The translations under genes and the position numbers were made by a program. Shown here piece by piece: positions 1 through 7,501 of a stretch of DNA of 44,631 bases. The DNA lies in contig NZ_RARA01000027.1 of NCBI RefSeq assembly GCF_003788695.1, positions 84,235 through 128,865 of the forward strand, read 5' to 3'. The DNA comes from Candidatus Cardinium hertigii. Lineage in GTDB: Bacteria; Bacteroidota; Bacteroidia; Cytophagales_A; Amoebophilaceae. Within the stretch, counting starts at the first letter, position 1. Each line of letters begins with the position of its first letter. The notes below the pieces were generated by a model. The model made no database searches and was not told the DNA's origin. It saw only the letters and a program-made list of their open reading frames with translations.

Positions 1-21
1 TACACTAAAATGTTATACATA

Positions 22-471
22 TTACTTGGTACGTACCAATCTGGAATATCCAATGGTAATCGATTCTCCTATTCCAAAATCTGACTGACTATTAAGCTGT
101 AATGGTGTAATGGCTATGCCCTTTGGATAGATATCCTCTATCGTCCACTGGGCCAAAATACTAGCCTCTTGGTTGAGGACTAAGATATGGGCTTGGGTAA
201 GTTTAAAAACAAGTCTATCAATCGCATCTTCACACCAAACGGTAATTTTAGTTTTACCTTCCACTAAAGGCCTAGTTAATATTAAATCAGTAGTTTCACA
301 TGCATAGGATCTATAATAGGGCCTAGTAGCTCCTCCAGGTAAATAGGCCTCTACCTTCAACGTGTTATGTAACCCCTCTACTTTGTAAAAATATTCAGGG
401 GAACTACCATCTGTTACGCCCAATATTTCTACTTGAAAAGAATGCGAATAAACTAAATTAAAATCAGTCAT
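22..471 (-). CDS. gp19-like tail tube protein of a contractile injection system
   Basis: This 149-residue protein resembles the T4 gp19/Afp1-Afp5 tube family. It opens with a short beta strand (FQVEILGV), followed by a 'YKVEGL' segment in the place of the family's 'FxEVSGL', a Gly-Gly turn (LPGGATRP, about residues 44-51), a 'LILTRPL' strand matching the conserved 'lvLkRG' strand, and a C-terminal 'SITIGYSRL' strand matching the 'ESIELxYEGL' end. In known systems this protein stacks as hexamers inside the sheath to form the inner tube or its initiator. It is the last gene visible of a minus-strand run that starts at 4594, with 27 nt separating it from the upstream gene. Whether it is the main tube or a tube-initiator paralogue cannot be decided from this sequence. 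Confidence 0.72.
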   Translation of the reverse strand: MTDFNLVYSHSFQVEILGVTDGSSPEYFYKVEGLHNTLKVEAYLPGGATRPYYRSYACETTDLILTRPLVEGKTKITVWCEDAIDRLVFKLTQAHILVLNQEASILAQWTIEDIYPKGIAITPLQLNSQSDFGIGESITIGYSRLVRTK

Positions 472-498
472 ACAGATGGTAAAATATTAAAAATCCGT

Positions 499-954
499 TT
501 ACTTGTTACCTGGGTGTAAGCCTTGTAAAGTAAATCGTATACGGATATACCCCATTTCACCTTTAGCTTCGTTCCTTCGGTGTAAAAACAATTCTACTTG
601 TTGTATAATAACATCATTTACAGTTAATTTCGTATCTATTGAGCCATCCTTTTTATGTACACAAAGTGTAAATGGTTCTGCATTATATTTATCTGTAAGG
701 ACATCTTGCACTAGATCATATGATTTTACCAATAACTGCTTTCCAGTTATAAATGGTAAAAATTCTACTGTAAAATTTACAGCTTCTTTAATATTTTGCT
801 GATTTTGAAATAAAGGCGCACGTGTCGCCGTATCATATACCAATGTTTTGGTAGCCATTCTACGATTTGGCATACCTACATCGGCAATACTACACGTTTT
901 ACTGTCAAAACCTGCTTTATTAAAATGCTTGTAATCAATAGTTATACTTTGCAT
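499..954 (-). CDS. Small conserved-looking protein of the injection-system operon
   Basis: A 151-residue protein of unknown family, lying between the tube-like gene and another small gene in the same minus-strand run. It has no signal peptide or membrane segment and is rich in predicted beta-strand sequence, ending 'IRIRFTLQGLHPGNK'. Size, soluble beta-rich character and position suggest a structural part of the tail (tube, tube-initiator or baseplate-proximal protein), but I see no motif that assigns it. The ATG is followed by MQSITIDYKHF; no strong Shine-Dalgarno sequence is present, as is usual in Bacteroidota. The opposite-strand open frame here is a shadow. Confidence 0.6.
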   Translation of the reverse strand: MQSITIDYKHFNKAGFDSKTCSIADVGMPNRRMATKTLVYDTATRAPLFQNQQNIKEAVNFTVEFLPFITGKQLLVKSYDLVQDVLTDKYNAEPFTLCVHKKDGSIDTKLTVNDVIIQQVELFLHRRNEAKGEMGYIRIRFTLQGLHPGNK

Positions 955-1032
955 AATATCTCTCTATAAAATTCTAAATTAAATGTACCTACCAACTGGA
1001 AAATTCGATATCCCCCTCCAGTAACCTAAAAA

Positions 1033-1497
1033 CTATTTTTTAATAACAAAGCTGACGGGATCGTAAATTTCAAGCTCAGCTGTTATTTCTTGTAATGCAG
1101 TTTCAGGATCTACTTCACTGCTCATGTCACTAACATATCCTTGAAATTGTATATGGGCAAATGGTTTATCATCATTTGTTGCAATGCTAAAAAGTATATT
1201 TTCTACATATTTTTTAGGGTCATTTTCTTTCGTGGCTTCTAAAGCTTTTTCTAATTTTTTGATCTCGTCATCAAATTTTTTATCCGGAGTTTTAAGTACA
1301 GAAACTTTAATATCACTCGTTTGTACAATCTCTCCTCCTTTGCGTATAGCATAGGCTGTTTTACCTTTGGAGTTAATAGATTCAACATATTTGCATCCAT
1401 TTTCTAGGGTAATTGCTATATGGTAATCAGTTATAGGTAATGCTGAAGAACCCAAATTAAAATGCACTATAGCAGGCACTAACAAATTATCAGCCAT
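1033..1497 (-). CDS. Putative tube-like (Hcp/gp19-fold?) structural protein
   Basis: A 154-residue soluble protein in the injection-system operon, directly downstream of the sheath gene, which is where a tube protein is normally encoded. It starts MADNLLVPAIVHFNLG, has a charged central helix (about residues 75-100, DDEIKKLEKALEATKEND) and ends in a strand-rich section 'LQEITAELEIYDPVSFVIKK'. The alternating hydrophobic strands at both ends are compatible with the Hcp/gp19 barrel with an inserted helix, but no diagnostic motif was recognised, so the tube assignment is inference from position and size. It is separated from the sheath gene by 118 nt holding a GC-rich hairpin. Confidence 0.5.
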   Translation of the reverse strand: MADNLLVPAIVHFNLGSSALPITDYHIAITLENGCKYVESINSKGKTAYAIRKGGEIVQTSDIKVSVLKTPDKKFDDEIKKLEKALEATKENDPKKYVENILFSIATNDDKPFAHIQFQGYVSDMSSEVDPETALQEITAELEIYDPVSFVIKK

Positions 1498-1549
1498 GAT
1501 TATTTACGTTTTAAATATTTTAGAAATTATATAACAAATTGCTTATAGG

Positions 1550-1573
1550 TGGGGAGAAACAACTTTCCCCCCA
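1550..1573 (-). other. Intergenic hairpin between sheath and tube-like genes
   Basis: TGGGGAGAAA (1550-1559) can pair with TTTCCCCCCA (1564-1573), one mismatch, around a 4-nt CAAC loop. It is the most GC-rich spot in an otherwise AT-rich gap and has no U-run after it in the transcribed (minus) direction, so it does not look like a simple intrinsic terminator. It could adjust the ratio of sheath to downstream transcript by partial termination, processing or mRNA stabilisation; this is inference. Confidence 0.4.
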
Positions 1574-1615
1574 TATTACATATTAAATAGATATGCTTGA
1601 TAAACGTAACGTAGA

Positions 1616-3103
1616 TTATCCGTCTGCACCCATTTTTTGTTCAAAGGTAATAACGATAAATTCAGCTGGTCTAGGAGCTGATACCTTTACTGAAATACGC
1701 ATAATACCCTCATTAACATCATCTTGAGACATCGTCTCACCTAACCCACAAAGCACTGTAAAAGCTTCTGCAGGGCTCGCACCCACCAAAGCACCTTGCC
1801 TCCACAGGCTAGTTAAGAAATTGGAAATCATACCCTGTACAACAGCCCAAGTAACCGGCACATTGGGTCTAAACACAACGGAGAAGGCTGCATTTTTGAT
1901 GGACTGCTCAATAAGAATAAACAACCTTCTGACGTTAATATACCTCCATTCGGGACTATTTCCCGCCAATGTTCTAGCTCCCCAAACAACAGCAGCACCA
2001 GCTCCTTTAAAGGTACGAATGGCATTGATAGACTTACCACTAATTCCATCTACGTTAAGCGCTTCTTGTTCTTCATGGGTAATTTTAACCATTGGCGCAA
2101 CCACAGCATTCAAGTTTTGATTAGCCGGCGCAATCCACACGCCTCTTGCTTTATCAGTTCTAGTATAAAGTCCTGCCATAGCTGAAGCTGCTGGGAGAAT
2201 ATTTAAACGATCTGCGATCGTTTTACGAAGCAGCTTATACTCTTTACTCGTATTTTTTAGACCAGAATCCCAGTAATTTTTCTCTTTTTCTGTAGCTGCG
2301 CTAACCAGATTAGAAAGCATAACTTTATGCTCATCTTTCAATACATGCTTGAGCGATTCTAAGTCAAAATTGCGATAATCAATGCTATTCAATGGAATAA
2401 TATTGGTTTTAAGCCATGGGTAATAGGCAGCTCCATAACTTAAATTATCTAATCCAATATATTCACGAAATCTTTTCACATATTTATCTTTCGATTCGAT
2501 AGACAATTCATGATTACCACCCCATATATCAATTAATGCCACTTTATTAAGATATTTTCCGCAATGTGCCAATGCATAGGTCTGCACTGCATAGTAAGAG
2601 GCATCCTCCTCATCTAATAAAAGCGAATCTGGCATTAATAACATAGTGGGGGTCTCCTCTCCGGCCAATGTATCTATGCCCTGCTTAAACAGATCTGGCG
2701 TAATCTCTAACTGGATATTTGGATCACCATACTGTCCAATCGAAACAATAAAACAATCCGCCCCACCATTATCAAAAAATAGTCTTAAACTATTATAGAG
2801 GTAGAATGTAGAGTTATGGCTCTGTTCCAATATATAAGACTTGCCATTCATAACCAAATCTTTATTTCCACTGGTTACTTCCGTAATGGTATATTCAGGA
2901 ACTGCTGGGCCTCCAAAAAATAACTCATATTCAGAAAGTGAAGAAATCTGAACAGGTTTCATATGAAAAGATTTCCCATTAATTTCAGCCCTTGCAGTGA
3001 ATCCTATAAAAGCAGGAACTGCGGTTGATACTTGAACCACAGCGTTGGCACCCGTATCCTTCTCGACGATGTACACGCCGGGAGTTTTTAAAATTTCAGC
3101 CAT
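1616..3103 (-). CDS. Contractile tail sheath protein
   Basis: The 495-residue protein is a phage/Afp/Pvc-type tail sheath subunit. The N-terminus carries the family hallmark 'KTPGVYIVEKD' (about residues 6-16), followed by 'VPAFIGFTARAE'. The C-terminal 150 residues contain the conserved sheath core: 'GVWIAPANQNL', 'NAIRTFKGAGAVVWGART', 'INVRRLFILIEQSI', 'FRPNVPVTWAVV', 'LWRQGALVGASPAEAF' and the closing beta hairpin 'ISVKVSAPRPAEFIVITFEQ'. Sheath subunits assemble around the inner tube and contract to drive it through a target membrane. Only one sheath gene lies in the window, unlike Afp, which has three. Its 42-nt spacing from the upstream gene supports co-transcription. Confidence 0.93.
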   Translation of the reverse strand: MAEILKTPGVYIVEKDTGANAVVQVSTAVPAFIGFTARAEINGKSFHMKPVQISSLSEYELFFGGPAVPEYTITEVTSGNKDLVMNGKSYILEQSHNSTFYLYNSLRLFFDNGGADCFIVSIGQYGDPNIQLEITPDLFKQGIDTLAGEETPTMLLMPDSLLLDEEDASYYAVQTYALAHCGKYLNKVALIDIWGGNHELSIESKDKYVKRFREYIGLDNLSYGAAYYPWLKTNIIPLNSIDYRNFDLESLKHVLKDEHKVMLSNLVSAATEKEKNYWDSGLKNTSKEYKLLRKTIADRLNILPAASAMAGLYTRTDKARGVWIAPANQNLNAVVAPMVKITHEEQEALNVDGISGKSINAIRTFKGAGAAVVWGARTLAGNSPEWRYINVRRLFILIEQSIKNAAFSVVFRPNVPVTWAVVQGMISNFLTSLWRQGALVGASPAEAFTVLCGLGETMSQDDVNEGIMRISVKVSAPRPAEFIVITFEQKMGADG

Positions 3104-3145
3104 TTTATTTTTTTTATTTTGAGTTTACTGATTATATAAATTGAA

Positions 3146-4021
3146 CTAAACATATACCACTATATCACTATAGAGTTTCTTTTTATTGCTTTTATCCTTT
3201 TTAAGCGAATCATGGGTAGGATAGGGAAGCATTTCTAATAAGATCTTTGTATTTTTTTCTCCACTTTTATCAATCTCACTAAGAGAAAAATAATGATCAT
3301 ATTGATCACAGAGTGCCATAGGCATGGTAGATTCTGCACAATAGGTATTGGGGAATTCAGTAGAAGCTTTTACCTCACCAAAGTAAGAGGGATCCCCTTT
3401 AGATAAAATGCTTAATGTTCCCTGGAGCCGTTTGGCGGTATCTATTAAATAATATCTCCAAAAAGTAGAACGGTTTTGAATTCTAATTTTATAAGTACTA
3501 TACGCAGCCAATTGATTATTGGCGGGATTCGATAATTTGGCAAGCCAAAGGTCCAGATTAATATCAATCATGGCAAATACATCCCAACCTGGATGAGTGG
3601 GATAATGATCCACTGCAGAAATCTTTACCAAATCTGCTGCGCCCATAAAAGCCTTGCTATGCAATAAATGATTGCTATTGTTATCATGCCGATTATGCAG
3701 ATAATACACTTGCCCAGTTGGATATCCTGTTTCTAACTCCAGACGATTCAATGCTTGGCTATTTTTTAATGACATTATAAATGAAATGGTTACGCCTTCT
3801 ACCTTTTTTTTAAACAATGCTAGGGGATTGTCATAATTCTCAGAAAACCATATGAGTTCTATACCATCTGAATGGCGCAACATACGTACTTTACGCTGTA
3901 CCATCCAGGAGCCTGTCGATGGTGTTGGCTCAATGTCGAAATCATTTCCGATATTAGCAGACTTGTAGTAGCTGTTTGCAATAACGATCCTAAATAATTT
4001 TGTATACAATGCCATAGCCAT
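3146..4021 (-). CDS. Unrecognised 291-aa protein of the injection-system operon
   Basis: A soluble protein encoded between the DUF4255 tail-terminator-like gene (9 nt upstream) and the sheath gene (42 nt downstream). The start is MAMALYTKLFRIVIANSYY, with a second Met two codons in. No signal peptide, membrane segment or known motif is visible; the sequence is mixed alpha/beta with several aromatic residues (WMVQRK, IELIWFSENYD, STFWRYYLID). Operon position suggests a structural or assembly role, for example tail capping or sheath handling, but there is no direct evidence. It is a good candidate for a lineage-specific component. Confidence 0.62.
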   Translation of the reverse strand: MAMALYTKLFRIVIANSYYKSANIGNDFDIEPTPSTGSWMVQRKVRMLRHSDGIELIWFSENYDNPLALFKKKVEGVTISFIMSLKNSQALNRLELETGYPTGQVYYLHNRHDNNSNHLLHSKAFMGAADLVKISAVDHYPTHPGWDVFAMIDINLDLWLAKLSNPANNQLAAYSTYKIRIQNRSTFWRYYLIDTAKRLQGTLSILSKGDPSYFGEVKASTEFPNTYCAESTMPMALCDQYDHYFSLSEIDKSGEKNTKILLEMLPYPTHDSLKKDKSNKKKLYSDIVVYV

Positions 4022-4030
4022 TACGTAAGA

Positions 4031-4594
4031 TTACGTTTCAAACGATGAAAATGCTGGTACCCTTTTTGTACCCATTGTAGCATCTCCTACAAATACAAGC
4101 CCTACCCTATAAAGCAAAGAAGGGCTATAAGGGATATGTAAACTTGTCCAGAGCATAGATTTCTCTGATGCAGTCGTTTTAACCAGCTCGGCAGAAAAGT
4201 TCTCCATGCCCATTTGGTGTAAAACCGGTGTATTAGAGGTGTCAAAGTGTGATTTATGTTGAAAAAATGCTGCAACATATGCAAGTAATTCTAAATTTCT
4301 CAACAAATCAGACTCCTTATAATCAATAGAAAACAAAAAATAAAGACTAAAGGCCTCTGGTATTTTACGTACTATAAAACCATCTCCTTGTGGAACATAT
4401 TCACTACGATTGCTACACAATTCCATCGAAGTAATGTCCACCAATCTCATCATAACTCCTCCCTTCGGGGACTTGCTATCCAGTGGGGTATTTCCTAAAA
4501 TTACAAAGGAGACGGGTGGCTTTGCTAGATTTACCTTAGACTGGATATAGCCGTTCACCTCAGATAATATAGCACTAGCACAGTTGTGTAACAT
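4031..4594 (-). CDS. DUF4255 / Pvc16-like tail terminator (cap) protein
   Basis: A 187-residue protein resembling the DUF4255 (Pvc16/Afp16 N-terminal) family. Visible family features are an N-terminal helix with 'ASAILSEVNGYIQ', the segment 'SFVILGN' followed by 'GGVMMRLVDIT' in place of the usual 'VxLxLYxI', a central 'PEAFSLYFLFSID' strand, a helix 'LRNLELLAYVAAFFQHKSHFDT', and the near-C-terminal 'LWTSLHIPYSPSLLYRVGLVFV', close to the family's 'lWs~Lgg~y~PSl~Y~v'. Afp16 homologues cap the tube and sheath and fix tail length. It is the first gene of the visible operon; upstream is the atpC terminator, so a promoter probably lies in 4595-4642. Confidence 0.75.
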   Translation of the reverse strand: MLHNCASAILSEVNGYIQSKVNLAKPPVSFVILGNTPLDSKSPKGGVMMRLVDITSMELCSNRSEYVPQGDGFIVRKIPEAFSLYFLFSIDYKESDLLRNLELLAYVAAFFQHKSHFDTSNTPVLHQMGMENFSAELVKTTASEKSMLWTSLHIPYSPSLLYRVGLVFVGDATMGTKRVPAFSSFET

Positions 4595-4642
4595 TTTTGT
4601 TTTTTTTTGTTGATATTCTTTACTGTATCCTTTGTGTAACTA

Positions 4643-4682
4643 TAAAAAAATAAGGCAGAAAGGCAACCGTCCATATCTGCCT
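4643..4682 (-). terminator. Rho-independent terminator after atpC
   Basis: Reading the minus strand downstream of atpC, AGGCAGA pairs with TCTGCCT (plus positions 4653-4659 and 4676-4682) around a 16-nt loop and is followed by a run of seven T. It separates atpC from the injection-system operon. Confidence 0.6.
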
Positions 4683-4717
4683 ATATGTTACTGACCGCTT
4701 ATAATTGCTATGGTTTG

Positions 4718-4960
4718 CTATACGAGTGGCTCGCACACTACAGTAATTTGGTTATGCACTATTGAAGCAAAACCACTTTTTATTTCAATAGACGACAATG
4801 CACTTTCTACAGCATAGGTAATTTTTCCTGCTGCCAAACTGCTTATCGTAGGTGCATGATTGGCCAGTACTTGAAATGGCCCAAGTTCACCTGGTAAGGT
4901 TACACGATTCACCTTTCCCTTAAAAAGTCCATGACTAAACGCCATAATAGATAAGTGCAT
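4718..4960 (-). CDS. atpC: F1 ATP synthase epsilon subunit (short form)
   Basis: The 80-residue product matches the beta-sandwich N-terminal domain of AtpC: 'VNRVTLPGELGPFQVLANHAP' corresponds to the family's 'VxxVtlPGeeGefgVLpnHAP', followed by 'ISSLAAGKITY' and a 'SGFASIVHNQITVVCE' strand pair. Epsilon sits on the F1 central stalk. The C-terminal helical hairpin that can inhibit the enzyme is absent, as is common in Bacteroidota. I chose the ATG at 4960 because homologues begin with a strand like MHLSIM; an extended frame to 5005 adds 15 residues with no family match. No other ATP synthase gene is next to it: upstream lies an ankyrin gene. Confidence 0.85.
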   Translation of the reverse strand: MHLSIMAFSHGLFKGKVNRVTLPGELGPFQVLANHAPTISSLAAGKITYAVESALSSIEIKSGFASIVHNQITVVCEPLV

Positions 4961-5163
4961 CTTTATTATCAAAAATAACCTCTTTTTACATACGCTCTCA
5001 TACAAATCTAACGTTTACTTCACCGTTAACTGCTACCTTACCCCCTCATTTTTAATGTAAACAAAAGGTTTTTTAAAAACAAATGTTTTTATCCTTATAA
5101 GTAAAGATATAGTTTATATAAACCACGAAGCTTATCGATAAAACAAATTTATATTACACATAC

Positions 5164-5174
5164 TGAACGGATAC
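5164..5174. repeat. Isolated end of the interspersed repeat
   Basis: TGAACGGATAC, the terminal sequence shared by the repeat family, stands alone 60 nt downstream of the ankyrin gene's stop codon. No recognisable body of the element accompanies it, so it is a remnant or a chance match; the identical 11 bases make a remnant more likely. Confidence 0.4.
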
Positions 5175-5233
5175 TATATAATTAACTATATGGAAACAGG
5201 GTATGGTATATTCCAATTATAACCGTTATGGCC

Positions 5234-7315
5234 TTACTGCTTTGGAACATTACTCTCTAATAGTGTAATAATCTCACTATGTAAATTATTTTGTATAGCC
5301 AGCTGCAAAGCTGTTTTTCCATTTTTGTTTTTGCGGTTTACCTCTACCCCATTTGCCATTAACAAATGAATAATATCCATTATATCAGTTATACACCATT
5401 GCCTATCAAGTAAATGTAATGGCGTATTCTTTTCATAGTCTTCAGCATTAACATCGGCACCGTATGTAATCAATACACGTATTGATTCCGTTAATACATT
5501 ACAAATTGCTACATGCAAAGGCGTTCGGCCCTGTTTATTTTGTACAGATACTGGTATCCCTCTTTGAATTAAAAATTCAACTAATGCCCCATCTATATAA
5601 TTATCACCGCAAGCCATGTACAAGGGAGTTTTACCCTTGTTACTAGCATGGTTAATTGCGGCACCTGCTTCTATCAATAGCTTGCATCCTTCAAGCCAAT
5701 GTCTTTTAGCTGCAAAATGCAACGCTGTTTTGCCTGCTGCATCAGTAGCATTTACAGTAGCACCTTTTTGAATAAGATAACGCACACTAGCTATATCCTT
5801 CTCCTTAGTTGCAAGATGCAGGGGCGTATCTGCTGTTTTATTCAGTATGCTTTCGTGCTCAATAAGCAACTGAATCACCTCAGCTGCATTGCGAGACAAT
5901 ATAGCCACCTGTAAAGGAGTCCAATTGGTTTTATCCCTACTATTACAGCTGCTTCCATGGTTGATTAAATAGCGCACAGTGGCGCTATTGCCTGTAGCAG
6001 CAGCTAAATGTAAGGCTGTTCGTCCAAGACGTTTTTCCCTTGTATCGATCAAAGCTTTAGCTGCTATAAGCAGCTGTACAACTTTCTCATGACCCTGGCA
6101 GGCAGCTAGCTGTAATGGCGTGTAACCATGTTGCGCATCTATAGCATTAATATTAGCACCTTTTTTAAGAAGTAGCTTGATTAAAGCTATATTCCCTCTA
6201 TAAGCTGCTAAATGTAAAGGTGTATAGCCAGCTGTAATGCGCACTTTCTTATAAGGATTTTTTGCGTATCCCATATAAATCTCTATATGTAAAGGAACAT
6301 TACCCCTCTCGGCTAGTTGATCAACAGACGTACCTCCTGATATAGCTGTTTTTACTTTCTTGAGTTCCCCTTTGAGAATAGCTTGAAAAAGTGCTCTATT
6401 GTTCTGCTCAGTAGCGTATATAGTTGGACGCTTCCAATCAGTTTCAAGTAAATCATCCTGTTTATGCTTACAATCTGCTCCATCTTTTACAGCAGCATGT
6501 AAAAGCGTATTTCCTTCATTGTCTCTGCTATGTAGCAATGCCCCTTGATCAAGCAAATAGCTTACAGTATGCAAACAGCGGACGCTATGACCATCCTTAA
6601 CGTTGCCCGTAGCATAATGGAAACGGGCACCTTTCTTGATAAGTAGCTGCATGATTTGCTTTCTTTCCTTTTTAGCTGTAGTGTACCTAGCAAAATCTAA
6701 AATGCTGTGACCATATGACGGTGAGGTATGGGCACGTGCTCCATGATCTATTAAAAGCTTGACCATCTTGAAGCCAGATCTAAGCGCACTATTCAGTACG
6801 GTCAAGCCTTCTGAACAACTATCATTAACAGTAGCTCCTTGTTTTAAAAGCCATTTTACGAATGCCATCTGTTTTTGTTGTACAGCAACTATTAAGGGAG
6901 TATCATGCGCCTGATCTGGTAGATTCAATATAGCGCCATAGGCTACCAGTAATTTAGCCATTTGAATATTACCATGATAAGCAGCTAAATGTAAAGGAGT
7001 GCCTTGATAATTATGAAAGCTAGGGTCTCGTTTTCCTTTAAAGAAAGTATCATTTATTTTAGCGTTTACATCAGCCCCCTTTTCAAGAAAAAGCCTTGCC
7101 AAGGCTATATTTCCCCTATAAACTGCTAAATGTAGTGGCGTCCCGCCATATGGATCTAATTGATCTAGGGCAGCTCCTGCAGCAACAGCTGCTTGCACTT
7201 GTCCGAGATTATTCTGTAATATAGCCTGAAAAAAGGCGCTATCAGAAGCTGCTTGTACATTGCTGTTTCCAATCATCCAGCTATACAAGCAAAGCAACAG
7301 TCGTAGTATGCGCAT
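5234..7315 (-). CDS. Secreted ankyrin-repeat protein
   Basis: A 693-residue protein with a signal peptide (hydrophobic residues 3-14, likely cleavage after 'NVQA' near residue 23) followed almost entirely by about 16-17 ankyrin repeats of the form 'G-TPLHLAAYRGNIALxKLLLKKGANxNA'. Two blocks are visible. Each opens with a related segment ('FFQAILQNNLGQVQAAVAAGAALDQL' near residue 28 and 'LFQAILKGELKKVKTAISGGTSVDQL' near 308), so the protein looks internally duplicated. Ankyrin repeats mediate protein-protein binding and are abundant in amoeba- and arthropod-associated endosymbionts, where many are thought to act on host proteins. The target is unknown. The Sec-type signal implies export to the periplasm or surface; direct delivery by the nearby injection system is speculative. 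Confidence 0.88.
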   Translation of the reverse strand: MRILRLLLCLYSWMIGNSNVQAASDSAFFQAILQNNLGQVQAAVAAGAALDQLDPYGGTPLHLAVYRGNIALARLFLEKGADVNAKINDTFFKGKRDPSFHNYQGTPLHLAAYHGNIQMAKLLVAYGAILNLPDQAHDTPLIVAVQQKQMAFVKWLLKQGATVNDSCSEGLTVLNSALRSGFKMVKLLIDHGARAHTSPSYGHSILDFARYTTAKKERKQIMQLLIKKGARFHYATGNVKDGHSVRCLHTVSYLLDQGALLHSRDNEGNTLLHAAVKDGADCKHKQDDLLETDWKRPTIYATEQNNRALFQAILKGELKKVKTAISGGTSVDQLAERGNVPLHIEIYMGYAKNPYKKVRITAGYTPLHLAAYRGNIALIKLLLKKGANINAIDAQHGYTPLQLAACQGHEKVVQLLIAAKALIDTREKRLGRTALHLAAATGNSATVRYLINHGSSCNSRDKTNWTPLQVAILSRNAAEVIQLLIEHESILNKTADTPLHLATKEKDIASVRYLIQKGATVNATDAAGKTALHFAAKRHWLEGCKLLIEAGAAINHASNKGKTPLYMACGDNYIDGALVEFLIQRGIPVSVQNKQGRTPLHVAICNVLTESIRVLITYGADVNAEDYEKNTPLHLLDRQWCITDIMDIIHLLMANGVEVNRKNKNGKTALQLAIQNNLHSEIITLLESNVPKQ

Positions 7316-7365
7316 ATTTTTGTCAAGTTTGCTATTTCAAGGCTTTAGACACTATTTAATTTTTA

Positions 7366-7500
7366 TTACTTTTTTTGATCAAGCAAAAAAAGTAGCTTTA
7401 AAAGAAGCAGTTTTTTTAAATGGATAAAATCATCAATCATTAAATATTAGCCATTTGCTATAATCTATAAAATACGGCTGCCACGCAAATAAACGGATAT
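7366..7500 (+). repeat. Interspersed repeat, right half, abutting the RecB-like gene
   Basis: This copy holds the hairpin ACTTTTTTTG-atcaag-CAAAAAAAGT, the ATGGATAAAAT / TTAAATATTAGCCATTTGC / ATAAAATACGGCTGCCACGC body and a diverged terminal AAACGGATAT. The terminus ends one base from the stop codon of the helicase gene at 7502. The left half of the element is missing or too diverged to recognise. Confidence 0.8.
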
Positions 7501-7501
7501 C

